This document shows, piece after piece, positions 1 to 9,648 of a stretch of DNA of 39,458 nucleotides. Made by a program: the position numbers and the translations under genes. The DNA is from an uncultured Clostridia bacterium (GTDB lineage Bacteria > Bacillota_I > Bacilli_A > RF39 > UBA660). The notes under the pieces are model-generated. The model had not been told where the DNA came from. It worked only from the letters and a program-made list of their open reading frames with translations, and did no database searches. The DNA lies in contig CAMOMI010000005.1 in NCBI GenBank assembly GCA_946619755.1, positions 1 through 39,458 of the forward strand, given 5' to 3'. Positions within the stretch are counted from its first letter, which is position 1. Every line of letters begins with the position of its first letter.

Positions 1-110
1 GTCTTCTTTAAAGGGGAACCGCAACACTGGTAACGGTATGTAGAAGATAGGGAAATCCTACTTGACCTAAGTCCCAAAGTTAATTATATCTATAAGCCAT
101 TGGTTTTTTT
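1..110 (+). ncRNA. Possible structured RNA or 5' leader (class not identified; 5' part outside window)
   Basis: Less AT-rich than the surroundings; possible pairings GTCTTCT(1-7)/AGAAGAT, ACCG...CGGT, TAGG-GAAAT-CCTA; lies just upstream of the 124-648 membrane-protein gene. Confidence 0.3.
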
Positions 111-123
111 ATTGGAGGACATG

Positions 124-648
124 ATGAAGAAAAGTAATCAAAGTTGGGTTGTAATTGTGACAGTTTTAGCATTTTTGTTATCACTAATAATGTCATTTAT
201 ATCAGGAATGATTTTAAAAAATGTTACACTTACGATATCAATTATTGTTACCTTTCTTTTTGTTTTGTTAGGTATAATATTTGATATTATTGGGGTAGCA
301 GCTACTAGTGGTGATGAGGTGGCATTTCACTCGATGAGTGCTAGACGTGTGCGAGGTGGTAAAATAGGTGTGTTGCTTATTAAAAATGCGTCTAAAGTAT
401 CAAGCATTTGTTGCGATGTAGTTGGAGATATTTGTGGAATTATTTCAGGAAGTGCCGGTGTAACTATTGTGGCACTTATTATAAAAATGACAAATGTGAA
501 TGAAATACTTATTTCACTATTGGTAACAGGTTTAATATCAGCACTGACAATTGGTGGAAAAGCAATGGGAAAAAGCCTGGCAATTAATAAAAGTACTGAA
601 GTTATAACTATTGTGGCAAAGGTGTTATCAATATTCAGTAAAGGATAG
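124..648 (+). CDS. Multi-pass membrane protein, DUF21/CorB-like (CNNM-type) fragment-sized protein
   Basis: ORF with GGAGGA RBS upstream of ATGATG; several TM segments and a FDIIGVAATSGDEVAFHSMSARRVR segment reminiscent of DUF21 proteins. Confidence 0.5.
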   Translation: MKKSNQSWVVIVTVLAFLLSLIMSFISGMILKNVTLTISIIVTFLFVLLGIIFDIIGVAATSGDEVAFHSMSARRVRGGKIGVLLIKNASKVSSICCDVVGDICGIISGSAGVTIVALIIKMTNVNEILISLLVTGLISALTIGGKAMGKSLAINKSTEVITIVAKVLSIFSKG

Positions 649-667
649 TTTAATAAAATTATTAAAT

Positions 668-690
668 ACCATTTTATATGGTTTTTTTTA
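668..690 (+). terminator. Intrinsic terminator
   Basis: ACCAT-TTTAT-ATGGT followed by a T-tract, downstream of the 648 stop. Confidence 0.6.
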
Positions 691-706
691 TAAAATTAAA
701 AAATGT

Positions 707-735
707 TTGACAAAATTGAATGTTTGTGTTAATAT
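707..735 (+). promoter_or_regulatory. Sigma-A-type promoter
   Basis: TTGACA (707-712), 17 bp spacer, TAATAT (730-735), upstream of ATG 767. Confidence 0.75.
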
Positions 736-766
736 AGAGAGCGATTTTCGTGAAGGGGGAATTATT

Positions 767-2371
767 ATGTACGAAGAAAACAGAAGATTTAGTTGGACAG
801 GATTGTTTATTAAGATAATAATTGTAGTTATATTTATCTTATTTACAATCTGGTTATTATCATTATCTACAAAAAATGCAACTAAGGGATTGTCTGACTC
901 ATTAAATGTTCTTACTGATCAAATCTTCTCAGATAACATTTCTAAGATGAAAGAAGTTGGTAAAGAATATTTCACTACTGAGAGATTACCTGAAAAAGTT
1001 GGTGATGTTAAAACATTATCACTTCAAAAAATGTATGACTCTAAATTATTATTAGAGTTAAAGGACAAGAATGGAAAGGCTTGTTCTGCTAAGAATTCAT
1101 ATGTTTCTGTTGAAAAACTTGAGACAGAATATCAAATGAAAGTATATCTAGAGTGCGGTGACGAAGCAGATTATGTTGTTACTATCATGGGATGTTACAA
1201 TTATTGTAATACAGATATATGTGAGAAGAAGACTGAAACTAAGGAAGATAATAAAACAGCAAAAAATCTTGAATATCAATATAGCAAAACAACAGGCGGT
1301 AAGTGGACTGATTGGGGAGCTTTTACAAATTGGACTAATGTTAGTGTAACTAAAACAAATTACAGGGACGTTGAAACTAAGGTTGTAAAAGAATCATATA
1401 CTTATGATAAAGAAATTAAAGAAACAATATATGTAAATGATGCAAGTATTTGTCAAGAAATTGATGGATATAATTTAGTATCAGAAAGTAATGGCGTATG
1501 TCATTATGAAAAACCAACTATTGTTAAAACTGGCTTAACTTGTCCAGAAGTATCTGGATATAAAAATACAGGTATTAGTGGAACAACATGTAGTTATAAA
1601 CAAATAACTCCAAGTAAGACTAGTTTGATTTGTCCAGAAGTATCTGGATATAAAAACACAGGTATTAGTGGAACAACATGTAATTATAAGAAAAATACTG
1701 CAACTAAGACTGATCCATTAACTTGTCCATCAAGTTATAATGATTATTCATTAACTAGTCAAAATGGATTTACTTGTAATTATGCTAAAACAGTTCAATC
1801 AGAAAGTTGTACAAGTGTTCCAGTTGGAAAGCAATTAGTATCAACTTGTTCAGGATGTGGTGCTTCATGGCAAACTGTTTATGAAACAAGATGTGAGACA
1901 GTTTATAATACTAATACAGCATCAACAGAAGTTGGTTGCCCAGCAGGATATGCAAAAGATAATAATACTTGTGTAAAATATGAAACTACTACTGGAAATG
2001 CAATTTGTCCAAATGGATATACAAAAGATAATAATACTTGTGTAAAATATGAAACTATGACTAAAGGTGCTACTTGTCCAAAGGGATATACAAAGGATAA
2101 TAATACTTGTGTTAAGAGTGGTACTGAAAAAACAACTAAGAATGCAATTTGTTTATCTAAACAAAAACTTATAGATGGAAAATGCTATGAGGAAAAGAAG
2201 TCAATTGTTACAGTTGAAGGAACTAAGAATGTTACATATTATAGATACAGATTAAGAGAATATATTGGTGGAACTACTGATTATAAATGGAGTTCATCAA
2301 ATAATGATAAGACTTTAATTAATGCTGGTTATAAATTAACTGGTAAAACAAGAGAAGTAGGGGGTAAATAA
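767..2371 (+). CDS. Membrane-anchored Cys-rich repeat protein, predicted extracytoplasmic
   Basis: ATG 767 with GAAGGGGGA RBS (the track's 611 start is upstream of the promoter); N-terminal TM helix; repeats CPEVSGYKNTGISGTTC x2 and CPxGYxKDNNTCVKxxT x3. Confidence 0.8.
   Translation: MYEENRRFSWTGLFIKIIIVVIFILFTIWLLSLSTKNATKGLSDSLNVLTDQIFSDNISKMKEVGKEYFTTERLPEKVGDVKTLSLQKMYDSKLLLELKDKNGKACSAKNSYVSVEKLETEYQMKVYLECGDEADYVVTIMGCYNYCNTDICEKKTETKEDNKTAKNLEYQYSKTTGGKWTDWGAFTNWTNVSVTKTNYRDVETKVVKESYTYDKEIKETIYVNDASICQEIDGYNLVSESNGVCHYEKPTIVKTGLTCPEVSGYKNTGISGTTCSYKQITPSKTSLICPEVSGYKNTGISGTTCNYKKNTATKTDPLTCPSSYNDYSLTSQNGFTCNYAKTVQSESCTSVPVGKQLVSTCSGCGASWQTVYETRCETVYNTNTASTEVGCPAGYAKDNNTCVKYETTTGNAICPNGYTKDNNTCVKYETMTKGATCPKGYTKDNNTCVKSGTEKTTKNAICLSKQKLIDGKCYEEKKSIVTVEGTKNVTYYRYRLREYIGGTTDYKWSSSNNDKTLINAGYKLTGKTREVGGK
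1541..1710 (+). repeat. Tandem 90-bp coding repeat, about 2 copies
   Basis: tgtccagaagtatctggatataaaaa.acaggtattagtggaacaacatgta begins at 1541 and again at 1631. Confidence 0.85.
1937..2143 (+). repeat. Tandem 69-bp (23-aa) coding repeat, 3 copies
   Basis: Units begin at 1937, 2006 and 2075; encode CPxGYxKDNNTCVK. Confidence 0.85.
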
Positions 2372-2373
2372 TA

Positions 2374-3546
2374 ATGGATAATTTTGATAGTTTATTAAAA
2401 GAATTAGATAGAGTATTAGAAGAACAAAAGAATAGACAAGAAGAAGCTAAAAATGAACAAACTATGGCTGAAGAAATGAAAGCAGAAGCAGTTAAAAAAG
2501 AAGCTGAAGCTAGAGCTAGATTAGCAGAACTTGAACAAGCTAGAATTAAAGCAAGTGAGGCACAAGCAGCATTTAACAGCGTAAGAAGTACTGTTGCAGA
2601 TGAACATAGTGCCGATCAAGCATATGCAAATACTGGCAGTAAGAAAAAATCTGGTGGATTCTTTACAGGTTTAGTTGTTGGTGTTGCAGCATTGTCATTA
2701 CTTATTGGTGGTTTTAAATTGTTAAAAGATGTAAAATCTGGAGAAATTAGAACATCAATTATTGCTAGTGATACTAGAACAGATGAAGAAAAGGAACTTG
2801 CAGATAAGTATGGTATAACTTATGATGGTAGTGTTGCTACTGTAAAATCTGCTGAATATGTGGAACTTACAACTGAAGAGTTTGAAACATTACTTGCTAA
2901 AAGCGTTAAAAGTATTAAGGATAAAGGTATTACTTTAGATGAAGCTGATATAATTAAGTTTGTAACTATTGTTAATATCGATAAATTATCTCAAGATAAT
3001 CCTGAGTTATTAATACAAATTATTGGTGATCAAAATCCTGATCAAGTTAAGCTTGATGCTCAAAAAGTTATGGGTGCATTAGAAATGTATAACTATAATC
3101 AATATTTTGCTACAGGAAATAGAGATGGATTTATATTAGCTAGTGAATTTGTATTTGATGCTAATGAACAAGCTAAATTAGCAGTTATTGAAGAAAGAAT
3201 TGCTGAGATAGCTTTAGCTAAAGATGATAAAGTTAAAATGAACGAATTAATCCATTCATTATTTATAGATATGTTAGATCCACAAAATGAATTATCATAT
3301 TTAGAATCAGGTGTAGGATTTGGTGCACAATTAGATCTTGAACCTATTCGTGGATTATATGGATTAGCTGATGATTTTGAAACAATTACATTAGATGATA
3401 CAAATAAGGAATTAGTTAAATATTTTGTTCCATATTCAGGTGATGAACAAGAATATGAAGATAACAATTTATTAAATGGTTATATTAGAAATATTAACGA
3501 TTTATTAAGTGATTGTCAAAATAAATCTAAAACACTTTCAAAATAA
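2374..3546 (+). CDS. Hypothetical protein: Ala/Glu-rich coiled coil, one TM helix, large C-terminal domain
   Basis: ATG 2 nt after the previous stop; TM segment FFTGLVVGVAALSLLIGGF around aa 95-115. Confidence 0.75.
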   Translation: MDNFDSLLKELDRVLEEQKNRQEEAKNEQTMAEEMKAEAVKKEAEARARLAELEQARIKASEAQAAFNSVRSTVADEHSADQAYANTGSKKKSGGFFTGLVVGVAALSLLIGGFKLLKDVKSGEIRTSIIASDTRTDEEKELADKYGITYDGSVATVKSAEYVELTTEEFETLLAKSVKSIKDKGITLDEADIIKFVTIVNIDKLSQDNPELLIQIIGDQNPDQVKLDAQKVMGALEMYNYNQYFATGNRDGFILASEFVFDANEQAKLAVIEERIAEIALAKDDKVKMNELIHSLFIDMLDPQNELSYLESGVGFGAQLDLEPIRGLYGLADDFETITLDDTNKELVKYFVPYSGDEQEYEDNNLLNGYIRNINDLLSDCQNKSKTLSK

Positions 3547-3550
3547 GTTT

Positions 3551-3577
3551 AAAAGTCTAGAAATAGACTTTTTTTCT
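3551..3577 (+). terminator. Intrinsic terminator
   Basis: AGTCTA-GAAA-TAGACT then T7. Confidence 0.8.
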
Positions 3578-3603
3578 TTATTAAAAAATGGTATAATGCA
3601 GTT

Positions 3604-4008
3604 ATGAAAAGGTTAATTAAAGCATTTATTGTTAGTTTGTTGATTATTATTTTTGGTATTATGTATATGGTAATAGATAATAATAATTATAATAATAAAT
3701 TAAAGAAAAAAATTATTAGTAATACGGATATAAAAAATGTTAACTATATAAATAAATATAATGATTATTATATTGTTAAGGATAATAATTATTTATATTT
3801 GTTTAATAATAAATATGATGAATTACTTAAGATAGATAAGATTTTACTATGTGAAAATAATAAAAATTATGATATCATATATAATGATGAAAAACTAATG
3901 TATATTAGTGATTACTATAAAGGGCAGACATTAGTATATGAATATTATGATATATATACATATGAGCTAATTAAAAGGGTTTTTGTTGGAGGTGAATATC
4001 ATGAATAG
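3604..4008 (+). CDS. Small N-terminally membrane-anchored hypothetical protein
   Basis: 134-aa ORF with N-terminal TM helix; TATAAT 6 nt upstream of ATG and no SD. Confidence 0.65.
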   Translation: MKRLIKAFIVSLLIIIFGIMYMVIDNNNYNNKLKKKIISNTDIKNVNYINKYNDYYIVKDNNYLYLFNNKYDELLKIDKILLCENNKNYDIIYNDEKLMYISDYYKGQTLVYEYYDIYTYELIKRVFVGGEYHE

Positions 4009-4636
4009 TATGTTTAACATTCTAAAAGCAAAGCCAATGTTTATTCCAAAGATATTACTTAGTAATTACAAGAAATTAGGACTTAGTGATGAGGAATTGA
4101 TTATTGTCATAGTTATTATGAATTATGGAGATAATGTTTTATATAATCCAGAATTGTTTGCGAGTGATATTGGGGGAGATAAACATAAAGTAATGATGGT
4201 TATTGATAATCTTTGTGATAAGAATATTTTATCGTTAATTGTTGATAGAAGTAATAAAAAAACACATGAATATCTTTCTTTAGAGACATTATATGAAAAA
4301 CTATTTAATATTATTTTAGATAAACCTGAAGATGATAAAATTGATAATTCAATATTTAGCATATTTGAAAATGAACTTGGAAGAACATTATCACCAATGG
4401 AATATGAAAAGATTAAAGAGTGGATTACTAGTGGTAATAGTATAGAACTTATTGCTTGTGCTTTAAATGAAGCAGTAATGAATGGAGTAAGTAATTTAAA
4501 TTATATTGATAGTATTCTGAATAATTGGCATAAAAAGGGATATAAAACCAAAGCGGATATACAAAAGGAAAAAGAAAATTATCGTAATAAAAAAGAAAAG
4601 AAAGACATATATGATACGGACTGGTTAAATGGATAG
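4001..4636 (+). CDS. dnaD: DnaD-domain replication protein
   Basis: ATG 4001 with GGAGGTGA RBS; DnaD-like C-terminus (FENELGRTLSPMEYEKIKEWI...NYIDSILNNWHKKGY); followed by nth as in Bacillus. Confidence 0.85.
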   Translation: MNSMFNILKAKPMFIPKILLSNYKKLGLSDEELIIVIVIMNYGDNVLYNPELFASDIGGDKHKVMMVIDNLCDKNILSLIVDRSNKKTHEYLSLETLYEKLFNIILDKPEDDKIDNSIFSIFENELGRTLSPMEYEKIKEWITSGNSIELIACALNEAVMNGVSNLNYIDSILNNWHKKGYKTKADIQKEKENYRNKKEKKDIYDTDWLNG

Positions 4637-5252
4637 TGAGATATTTAATTATTTAGATTTGCTATTTCCTGATGCTAGATGTGAACTTAATTATAATAAA
4701 GATTATGAACTATTAATTGCGACTGTTTTAAGCGCTCAGACAACTGATAAAAGAGTTAATAAAGTAACTGAAGTTTTATTTAATAAATATCCTTCAATTA
4801 AAGATTTGAGTGAAGCAAGTGTACTGGATATTGAAAAGATTATTAGAGAAATAGGAACATTTAGAAAAAAAGCTAAATTTGTACATGAAATAACAAAAAA
4901 GTTATATGATGATGGTTATGATTATGTACCTAATGATAGAAAATACATTGAATCATTACCTGGAGTAGGACATAAAACTGCAAATGTCTTTTTGGCTAAT
5001 ATATATAATGAACCAACAATGGCTGTCGATACACATGTATCTAGAGTTAGTAGACGTTTAGGAATAACTAAAGAAAATGATAATGTATCAGTTATTGAAG
5101 ACAAATTAATGAAAAAAGTACCTAAGGATAGATGGAGCAAAACGCATCATCAATTGGTACTATTTGGAAGATATAAGTGTAAAGCAGTTAATCCTAACTG
5201 TACGGACTGTTTGATTAAAGAAAAATGTCAGTATTATAAAAAAAATAATTAG
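4629..5252 (+). CDS. nth: Endonuclease III
   Basis: LPGVGHKTANVFLA HhH motif, VDTHVSRVSRRLG, C-x6-C-x2-C-x5-C Fe-S loop at the C-terminus. Confidence 0.97.
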   Translation: MDSEIFNYLDLLFPDARCELNYNKDYELLIATVLSAQTTDKRVNKVTEVLFNKYPSIKDLSEASVLDIEKIIREIGTFRKKAKFVHEITKKLYDDGYDYVPNDRKYIESLPGVGHKTANVFLANIYNEPTMAVDTHVSRVSRRLGITKENDNVSVIEDKLMKKVPKDRWSKTHHQLVLFGRYKCKAVNPNCTDCLIKEKCQYYKKNN

Positions 5253-5272
5253 TAGAAATCTACTAATTTTTT
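5247..5272. terminator. Bidirectional terminator between convergent nth and ferredoxin
   Basis: AATTAGTAG-AAAT-CTACTAATT; contains nth stop codon TAG (5250-5252). Confidence 0.8.
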
Positions 5273-5462
5273 ATATTTCTTCGATTGCCTCGGTAGGACA
5301 TTGACTAATTGCATCTTTGGTTACTTCTTCAAGATCACTAGGAATTTCTTCAAGAATGCAATGAGCTAGACCGTCATCGTTAAAATCAAATACTTCGCTT
5401 TCAGTTAAGGCAACACAATTGCCACATCCAATACATTTATCTTGGTTTACTTTTGCTTTCAT
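5271..5462 (-). CDS. fer: [4Fe-4S] ferredoxin
   Basis: CIGCGNC ... CP motif, 63 aa. Confidence 0.9.
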   Translation of the reverse strand: MKAKVNQDKCIGCGNCVALTESEVFDFNDDGLAHCILEEIPSDLEEVTKDAISQCPTEAIEEI

Positions 5463-5578
5463 TTTGCATACCTTCTTTCTTTAGTTAATTATAAGTGTAA
5501 ATTGATAAAAAATCAATAAAATTTGTTTTAGTTCTAAAAAAAATGTGTTATTATAATTGTGAATAGAGGGTGAAGTCT

Positions 5579-6382
5579 ATGGGAAGTAGAATGGACAAAT
5601 ATAGAAATGAAGAAATAATTCCTACGAGAAGTGATAAGAATAAAAAATTATATACACAAATATATAATGCTTATGATAATTTTGAAAATTTAGTTGTTCC
5701 ATCTAATGCTAGAGAAATAAGCCCTAGTGAATTAAAGAAAGAAATAACAAGTAGACAAGATTATCGTAGAAAAAAGGAATATGATGAAATTGCTAATAAT
5801 AGAGAAACTAATAATACTATTATTAGAAAAGAAAAAATGTTTGAAGAGCAAAAAAAAGAGGAAGAAGTATATGATATTAATGAACTTTTGAATAAAGCTA
5901 CGGCTGACAAAAAAGGACCAGAATTAATAGAACCTACTTTAGCTAATCAAGATTATCTTAAACGATTGAAATTAGATAATAGAAAAACAAATATAGAACA
6001 AGTTAAAGAAATGTATGAAGAAATAAAAGAAGATGAATCTTTAGAAGATGAATCACTTATGAAAACAGCTAATCTTTCTTTAGAGATATTATCTGATTTG
6101 AAAGGTGATAGTGATAAGACTATAGTTAGCGCACCAATTAAGAATGAAGAATTACCAGATGATTCTAAAGATAATGATTTTTATAGTAATACTTATAAAT
6201 TTAGTAAGAAGGATTTTGAGAATAAAGATTATGATAAAGACGATGATGAGGAAGAAGATGAATTTGATGATGAAGAGGATGGCGGTGGAAAGTTCTTTCT
6301 TAAGATTTTAATGATAGTCTTTGGAATTGCTCTAATTGGATTAATGTTATATTTTGTATTTAGATATTTTAATAAAGTTTAA
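5579..6382 (+). CDS. Hypothetical acidic protein with C-terminal TM helix
   Basis: ORF with AGAGGGTGA RBS; C-term FFLKILMIVFGIALIGLMLYFVF. Confidence 0.7.
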   Translation: MGSRMDKYRNEEIIPTRSDKNKKLYTQIYNAYDNFENLVVPSNAREISPSELKKEITSRQDYRRKKEYDEIANNRETNNTIIRKEKMFEEQKKEEEVYDINELLNKATADKKGPELIEPTLANQDYLKRLKLDNRKTNIEQVKEMYEEIKEDESLEDESLMKTANLSLEILSDLKGDSDKTIVSAPIKNEELPDDSKDNDFYSNTYKFSKKDFENKDYDKDDDEEEDEFDDEEDGGGKFFLKILMIVFGIALIGLMLYFVFRYFNKV

Positions 6383-6416
6383 TTATCAATTATTAGAAAT
6401 AATTGATAATTTTTTT
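6382..6416 (+). terminator. Strong intrinsic terminator
   Basis: Perfect 13-bp stem ATTATCAATTATT-AGA-AATAATTGATAAT then T6. Confidence 0.9.
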
Positions 6417-6496
6417 GTCAAATCATAGGCGAAAAACGTGTATAATTTGTTGAAAGAGGTAGAAAATTATGTTATGATAAATCTAGGGTGATAGGA

Positions 6497-9040
6497 ATGG
6501 AAGAAGAACTAAAGAGAATTTACGAATATTCACTTGAAGAAATTATGGGTGAAAGGTTTGGTAAATACTCAAAATATATCATTCAAGATAGAGCTATTCC
6601 TGACGTTAGAGATGGTTTAAAGCCTGTTCAGAGAAGAATATTATTCTCAATGTATAAAGAAAAGAATACATATGATAAGCCTTATAAAAAATCGGCAAGA
6701 GCTGTCGGTGATGTTATGGGTAAATATCATCCTCATGGGGATTCTTCAATATATGACGCAATTGTCAGAATGAGTCAAGATTGGAAAATGCGTGAACCAT
6801 TTGTCGATATGCAAGGTAATAATGGATCAATTGATGGAGATTCAGCAGCCGCTAGTCGTTATACAGAAGCTAGACTTTCTAAAATAAGTAATGAAATGCT
6901 TAGAGATATCGATAAAGATACGGTTATATTTGCTCCTAACTATGATGATACTTTGTTAGAACCAACCGTACTTCCTAGTAGATTTCCTAATTTACTTGTT
7001 AATGGAACAACAGGTATTTCGGCAGGATATGCTACGAATATTCCACCACATAATTTAGGTGAAGTAATTGATGCAACAATTTATCGAATTGATAATCCTA
7101 ATTGTAGATTAGATACGTTACTTAACTTTGTTAAAGGGCCGGACTTTCCAACTGGAGGACAAGCTATTGGGGAAGCTGGAATACGGGAAGCTTATGAAAC
7201 AGGACGTGGCCGTATTTTAATTAGAAGTAAACTTACATTAGAAAAAAATAAAATTGTTATTACCGAAGTTCCTTATGAAGTTAATAAACAATTATTAGTA
7301 AAAAAAATCGATGAAATTAGAATTGATAAAAAGATTGATGGTATACTTGAAGTTAGAGATGAATCTGATAAAGATGGTTTGCAGATTACTATCGATTTAA
7401 AGAAAGATGCTAATGCACAAAATATATTAAATTATTTATATAAAAATACAGAATTACAAATAAGTTATAATTATAATATGATTGCTATTGTCAATCGTAG
7501 ACCTATGCAGCTTGGATTAATACCAATATTAGATGCATATATTGCTCATCAAAAGGAAGTTGTTACTAAACGTAGTAATTTTGATTTAGCACATGCAAGA
7601 AAGAGATATCATATTGTCGAAGGACTTATGAAGGCTATTTCTATATTAGATGAAGTTATTAAGACGATTAGAGGTAGTAAAAATAAAGCTGATGCAATTC
7701 AGAATTTAATTAATAAATACGAATTTACAGAAGAACAAGCAACAGAGATTGTTAATTTACAATTATATAGATTAACCAATACAGATATCGTTATCTTACA
7801 AGAAGAAAAAAATAATTTAGAGAAGATAATGGCAATGTTAGAAGAAATTTTAGCTAGTCCAGAAAAACTTAATATGGTTATAAAGGAAGAACTTCGTAAA
7901 ATTAAAAAAGAATATGCAACTCCTAGAAGAACAGAGATTATATCTGAGGTTGAAGAAATTAAGATTGATACGACTAGTATGATTCCTAAGGAAGATGCTG
8001 TAGTAGTTGTTACTCATGATGGTTATGTTAAGAGAGTCAGTGTTAGGGCATATGAAGCTAATACAGATGAGACTGGACTTAAAGATGGTGATTATGTTAT
8101 TGGTTTATATAATATAAATACAGCTCAAACAGTTTTGATATTTACTGATAAAGGAAATTATTTGTTTTTACCAGTATATGAAATACCAGAAGTTAAATGG
8201 AAAGATATGGGAAAACATGTTAGTAATATTATAACAATGATGGCTGATGAGAAAGTTATTGGATCTATGCCAGTATATGATTTTGGTGAAGATAGATATG
8301 TTACTGTATTTACTAAAAATGGTATGGTAAAACGTACAAAGTTAGAAGACTTTAAGGTTGGTAGATATACGAAAGAAATTAGTATGATTAAACTACAGGA
8401 TGATGATTGTGTTGTATCAACTCAGTATAGTAATTATAACGATGTTTTTGTCGCTACTAAAAATGGATATGGGTTATGGTATGATGTATCTGAAATATCT
8501 GTTGTTGGAATTAGAGCTAGTGGTGTTAAATCTATTAAACTTAAAGATGATGAAGTTGTAAGCAGTTCACTATTTGATCCAAATTGTGAATATATAACAA
8601 TTATTACGGATAAAGGAACTGCTAAAAGGTTAAGATTGTCTGAATTAGAAAAAACTAGTAGAGCTAATAGAGGAATACTTTTAATGAAAGAGATAAAAAG
8701 TAATCCAAGTAAAATAATAGGTACATATTTAATTCCTTCTAAAGAGGAAATTTTGATAACTTCTATCGCTGAAGTTAAAAAGGTTAAACTTACAGAAATA
8801 TCTATTATGGATAGACATAGTAATGGCTCATTTGTGGTTAAGGATAGGGTAATGAATACGGCATATGTTACAAAACTAACTAGCCAAAATGAGTTTGACA
8901 AAAAAGCAAATGATGAGACTCAAGAAAAAGAAGAAGTTAAAATGCCATCATTAAAAGTGGATAAAGAATATAAATCATTAAAGAATATAGATGAACGTAT
9001 GTTATCGATTGATGAATACCTAAATGGTATTGAAAAATAG
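6497..9040 (+). CDS. parC: DNA topoisomerase IV subunit A (type IIA topoisomerase A subunit)
   Basis: [50 protein letters not shown] (catalytic Tyr); ParC-like QRDR; no obvious GyrA box. Confidence 0.88.
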   Translation: MEEELKRIYEYSLEEIMGERFGKYSKYIIQDRAIPDVRDGLKPVQRRILFSMYKEKNTYDKPYKKSARAVGDVMGKYHPHGDSSIYDAIVRMSQDWKMREPFVDMQGNNGSIDGDSAAASRYTEARLSKISNEMLRDIDKDTVIFAPNYDDTLLEPTVLPSRFPNLLVNGTTGISAGYATNIPPHNLGEVIDATIYRIDNPNCRLDTLLNFVKGPDFPTGGQAIGEAGIREAYETGRGRILIRSKLTLEKNKIVITEVPYEVNKQLLVKKIDEIRIDKKIDGILEVRDESDKDGLQITIDLKKDANAQNILNYLYKNTELQISYNYNMIAIVNRRPMQLGLIPILDAYIAHQKEVVTKRSNFDLAHARKRYHIVEGLMKAISILDEVIKTIRGSKNKADAIQNLINKYEFTEEQATEIVNLQLYRLTNTDIVILQEEKNNLEKIMAMLEEILASPEKLNMVIKEELRKIKKEYATPRRTEIISEVEEIKIDTTSMIPKEDAVVVVTHDGYVKRVSVRAYEANTDETGLKDGDYVIGLYNINTAQTVLIFTDKGNYLFLPVYEIPEVKWKDMGKHVSNIITMMADEKVIGSMPVYDFGEDRYVTVFTKNGMVKRTKLEDFKVGRYTKEISMIKLQDDDCVVSTQYSNYNDVFVATKNGYGLWYDVSEISVVGIRASGVKSIKLKDDEVVSSSLFDPNCEYITIITDKGTAKRLRLSELEKTSRANRGILLMKEIKSNPSKIIGTYLIPSKEEILITSIAEVKKVKLTEISIMDRHSNGSFVVKDRVMNTAYVTKLTSQNEFDKKANDETQEKEEVKMPSLKVDKEYKSLKNIDERMLSIDEYLNGIEK

Positions 9041-9057
9041 AAAAGGAGATGTATAAA

Positions 9058-9600
9058 ATGAAAGATTTAAAAGGAACACAAACAGAAGCTAATTTAATGA
9101 CTGCTTTTGCAGGTGAAAGTCAAGCAAGAAATAAATATACTTACTATGCTTCAAAAGCAAAAAAAGAAGGTTATGAGCAAATTGCTGCTATTTTTGAAGA
9201 AACAGCCGGTAATGAAAAAGAACATGCAAAAATGTGGTTTAAATTATTATGTGGTGGAGAAATTCCTGATACAATTACCAATTTAACAGATGCTCTTAAT
9301 GGTGAAAACTATGAATGGACTGAAATGTATGAAGAATTTGCAAAAGTAGCAAAAGAAGAAGGCTTTGATGAAGTAGCTAGATTATTTAAGGCTGTTGGAG
9401 CAATAGAAAAAGAACATGAAGCAAGATATAGAACTTTACTTGATAATATCAAAGAAGAAAGAGTTTTCAAAAAAGAAGAATCTGTTGTGTGGGTATGTCG
9501 TAATTGTGGACACGTTCATGTAGGAAAAGTGGCTCCAAAAGTGTGTCCTACTTGCAATCATCCTCAAGCATATTTTGAGATGAAAAATACAAACTATTAA
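9058..9600 (+). CDS. rbr: Rubrerythrin
   Basis: N-terminal ferritin-like di-iron domain, C-terminal rubredoxin-like CRNCGH...[11 protein letters not shown]. Confidence 0.95.
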   Translation: MKDLKGTQTEANLMTAFAGESQARNKYTYYASKAKKEGYEQIAAIFEETAGNEKEHAKMWFKLLCGGEIPDTITNLTDALNGENYEWTEMYEEFAKVAKEEGFDEVARLFKAVGAIEKEHEARYRTLLDNIKEERVFKKEESVVWVCRNCGHVHVGKVAPKVCPTCNHPQAYFEMKNTNY

Positions 9601-9622
9601 TTTTATTATTAATAGTTTTTTC
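9592..9622 (+). terminator. Terminator hairpin containing the rubrerythrin stop codon
   Basis: AACTATTAAT...ATTAATAGTT then T-tract; stop TAA 9598-9600. Confidence 0.7.
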
Positions 9623-9648
9623 GAATTTATTTAAAAGGAGTGAGTAAA

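Noticed and set aside
1-110. RNase P RNA end (minus strand reads ATGGCTTATAG)
   Set aside because: The 11-nt match to the typical RNase P 3' end is in an orientation where the remaining body would have to lie in the membrane-protein gene; no ACAGNRA or other conserved regions seen.
1158-1349. 63-aa ORF inside the Cys-rich gene
   Set aside because: Out-of-frame overlap with a strongly supported repeat-containing CDS; no SD.
1541-2143. CRISPR-like array
   Set aside because: Repeats are in-frame coding tandem repeats without spacers.
3099-3467. 122-aa minus-strand ORF
   Set aside because: Antisense to the 2374-3546 gene; composition looks like reverse-complement of a coding frame, no RBS.
6415-6446. 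TTGTCA...TATAAT promoter before parC
   Set aside because: Spacer is 20 bp and the -35 overlaps the preceding terminator T-tract; TATAAT may be real but I cannot support the full promoter.
8434-8901. 155-aa minus-strand ORF in parC
   Set aside because: Antisense shadow ORF in a conserved gene.
9001-9040. SIDEYL motif shared by ParC C-terminus and the 22018-23724 protein (SIDEYM)
   Set aside because: Too short and low-complexity to argue for a shared peptide function.
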